From Actinomycetota bacterium (GTDB lineage Bacteria > Actinomycetota > Thermoleophilia > Gaiellales > Gaiellaceae): a DNA stretch of 5,914 bases. This document shows, piece by piece, positions 4,179 through 5,914 of this stretch (position 1 is the first letter of the stretch; every line of letters begins with the position of its first letter). The stretch is from the NCBI GenBank assembly GCA_013697465.1, contig JACCWU010000109.1, positions 1 to 5,914 on the forward strand, given 5' to 3'. A program made the position numbers and the translations under genes. The notes beneath the pieces are model-generated. The model had not been told where the DNA came from, searched no databases, and saw only the letters and a list, made by a program, of their open reading frames with translations.

Positions 4179-5914
4179 GTGGAACAGCCGCTCCATCGAG
4201 CCCTCGGCCTCACGGACGGAGAGCACAGCCGCATCCAGACGCTCCTCGGGCGCGAGCCGAACGACTTCGAGCTCGCGGTCTTCTCCCTCCTCTGGTCGGA
4301 GCACTGCGGCTACAAGCACTCCGCGCTGCTCTTGAAGCGTCTGCCGAGCGACGGCGAGCGCGTGCTCCAGGGCCCGGGGGAGAACGCCGGCGTGCTCGAC
4401 CTCGGCGACGGGATCGCGGTCGCGTTCAAGGTCGAGAGCCACAACCATCCCTCGGCCGTCGAGCCCTTCCAGGGCGCCGCAACTGGAGTGGGCGGGATCC
4501 TGCGGGACATCGTCGCGATGGGCGCTCGGCCGATCGCGCTGCTCGACGGGCTTCGCTTCGCGGAGCCCGGCCACGCGTTTTCACGCGCGGTCGGCGGGAT
4601 CGGCGCCTACGGGAACAGCGTGGGAGTTCCAACGGTCGGAGGCGAGGCCGTGTTCGACGAGGCGTACCGCGACAACTGCCTCGTGAACGCGATGTGCGTG
4701 GGGTTGCTGCCGGCCGACCGGCTGACTCGCGCGAAGGCCACCGCCGCCGGACATGTCGTCGTCCTCTACGGCGCGACCACGGGACGAGACGGCATCGGCG
4801 GCGCCTCCGTCCTCGCGAGCCAGGAGCTCGACGAGGGCTCGGCCGAGAAGCGGCCGTCCGTCCAGATCGGCGATCCCTTTACCGGGAAGAAGCTGATCGA
4901 GGCTTCGGTCGAGCTCGTCCAGTCCGGACTCGTCGAGTCGCTTCAGGATTGCGGCGCCGCGGGGCTTGCCTCGTCTCTGGCCGAGATGGCCGCCGACTAC
5001 GGGATCGACGTCCACCTCGACCGCGTGCCGCTGCGCGAAGAGGGGATGGATCCCTGGGAGGTGATGATCTCCGAGAGCCAGGAGCGGATGGTCGCGATCG
5101 TGCGTCCGACGATGCTCGAGGCCGTGGAGGCGGTGCTCGATCGCTGGGAGCTGCACCACGCGGCGATCGGCGAGGTGACGAGCACCGGCGATCTGCGAGC
5201 GTGCTGGGAGAGCGAAGTAGTCGGCGAGATTCCCGCGCGCCTGCTCACGGACGAGTGCCCGCGCTACGACCTCCTGCGCGAGCCGCGCGCGGCGACTCCG
5301 GTCCGCGAGATCCTCGACCCGCCGGCGATCGCCGATGCCCTCGTCGCGCTCCTGAACTCGCCGAACCTGCGCAGCCGCGCCTTCGTCTTCCAGCGCTATG
5401 ACCAGCTCGTCGGCTCGCGCACGGTGCGGCGGCCGGGCCTCGACGCCGCGGTGCTGCGCCTGCGCCCGTCGATGCGCGGCCTCGCGGTCACGCTCGACGG
5501 CCAAGGGCGTATCGCGCGGCTTGATCCCTACCTCGGCGGCGCCTTCGCGGTCGTCGAAGCCGCCCGCAACGTTGCCTGCGTCGGCGGCGAGCCGCTCGGC
5601 TTCACCGACTGCCTCAACTTCGGGAATCCCGAGAAGCCGGAGATCGGCTGGGAGCTCTCCGAGGCGATCGAGGGCATGGCTGCCGCGTGCCGCGCGCTCG
5701 CGCTTCCGATCGTCTCCGGGAACGTCTCGCTCTACAACGAGACGAACGGTCGCGCGATTCATCCGACCCCGGTCGTCGGGGCGGTCGGGCTCGTGCCGGA
5801 CGTGCGTCGCGTTCCCAAAGGGTGGCGTCCCGGCGACACGATCTTCCTGGCGGAGGCGTCCTCGATCTCGCTTGCCGGCTCCGAGTATCAGGCCCTGTTC
5901 GGGGAGACAGGAGG
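4179..5914 (+). CDS. purL: Phosphoribosylformylglycinamidine synthase subunit PurL, 5' part
   Basis: The first 578 codons of the synthetase subunit that converts FGAR, ATP and ammonia from glutamine to FGAM, the fourth step of de novo purine synthesis; it works in the cytosol with PurS and PurQ. Signatures in order: LGREPNDFELAVFSLLWSEH with the conserved active-site His42 in SEHCGYKHS; NAGVLDLGDGIAVAFK; KVESHNHPSAVEPFQGAATG (84-103), the hallmark nucleotide and substrate loop; GNSVGVPTVGGE; GATTGRDGIGGAS; QIGDPFTGKKLIEA; SLQDCGAAGLASSLAEMA; MISESQERM; then the second half-domain with NFGNPEKPEIGWEL and VSGNVSLYNET. It is the short, Bacillus/Thermotoga-type PurL (roughly 600-750 residues), and the 3' end lies beyond the window. 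GTG 4179 is chosen since the frame is closed by TGA at 4134-4136 and has no ATG between; CTG 4167 is a remote alternative. No purS or purQ lies directly upstream. Confidence 0.96.
   Translation, partial: MEQPLHRALGLTDGEHSRIQTLLGREPNDFELAVFSLLWSEHCGYKHSALLLKRLPSDGERVLQGPGENAGVLDLGDGIAVAFKVESHNHPSAVEPFQGAATGVGGILRDIVAMGARPIALLDGLRFAEPGHAFSRAVGGIGAYGNSVGVPTVGGEAVFDEAYRDNCLVNAMCVGLLPADRLTRAKATAAGHVVVLYGATTGRDGIGGASVLASQELDEGSAEKRPSVQIGDPFTGKKLIEASVELVQSGLVESLQDCGAAGLASSLAEMAADYGIDVHLDRVPLREEGMDPWEVMISESQERMVAIVRPTMLEAVEAVLDRWELHHAAIGEVTSTGDLRACWESEVVGEIPARLLTDECPRYDLLREPRAATPVREILDPPAIADALVALLNSPNLRSRAFVFQRYDQLVGSRTVRRPGLDAAVLRLRPSMRGLAVTLDGQGRIARLDPYLGGAFAVVEAARNVACVGGEPLGFTDCLNFGNPEKPEIGWELSEAIEGMAAACRALALPIVSGNVSLYNETNGRAIHPTPVVGAVGLVPDVRRVPKGWRPGDTIFLAEASSISLAGSEYQALFGETG

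Noticed and set aside
4086..4574. N-terminal extension of the GNAT protein
   Set aside because: This stretch is antisense to purL, whose protein motifs are unmistakable, and the extension has no recognisable domain.
4581..5762. 393-residue minus-strand open frame
   Set aside because: It is the antisense shadow of purL; the translation is rich in Arg, Asp, Ala and His and has no family pattern.

Overview
The window is GC-rich DNA. Coding third positions are mostly G or C, start codons are a mix of ATG and GTG, and most first-in-transcript genes lack a Shine-Dalgarno sequence. The protein types (a VOC/glyoxalase pair, a large ArsR-type regulator, a small-type PurL) and the leaderless-looking starts suggest an actinobacterium. 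A deep-branching high-GC lineage such as Thermoleophilia is plausible, but that is inferred from sequence style and not proven.

Layout, left to right. Bases 1-339 hold no gene I can support. Bases 340-720 (minus) encode a glyoxalase I-like VOC protein that stops just after its DPDG turn and so lacks the usual last strand with the fourth metal ligand. Bases 758-943 (minus) may hold a 61-residue small ORF. Bases 923-1336 (plus) encode a second, complete VOC protein. Its stop codon interlocks with that of the next gene in the shared tetramer CTAG. Bases 1333-2391 (minus, aldo/keto reductase) and 2391-3476 (minus, regulator with a C-terminal ArsR-type winged helix) form a translationally coupled operon with the regulator first. 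Bases 3570-4085 (minus) encode a RimJ/RimL-type GNAT acetyltransferase. Bases 4179-5914 (plus) hold the first 578 codons of purL, which runs off the right edge and is divergent from the GNAT gene.

The most interesting part is the control region of the regulator-reductase operon. Two 16-bp sites of the form TTCG-N8-CGAA lie 23 bp apart centre to centre. One covers a TATATT -10 box and the other lies just inside the coding sequence. Two further short inverted repeats sit upstream. This looks like an autoregulatory operator array, with the reductase as the co-regulated enzyme.

A second theme is start-site architecture. Four genes have a TANNNT -10-like box ending 6-7 bases before the start codon, which predicts leaderless mRNAs. 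The one operon-internal gene (the reductase) is the only one with a clear GGAGG ribosome binding site. Nothing in the window supports a mobile element, CRISPR array, tRNA or rRNA.
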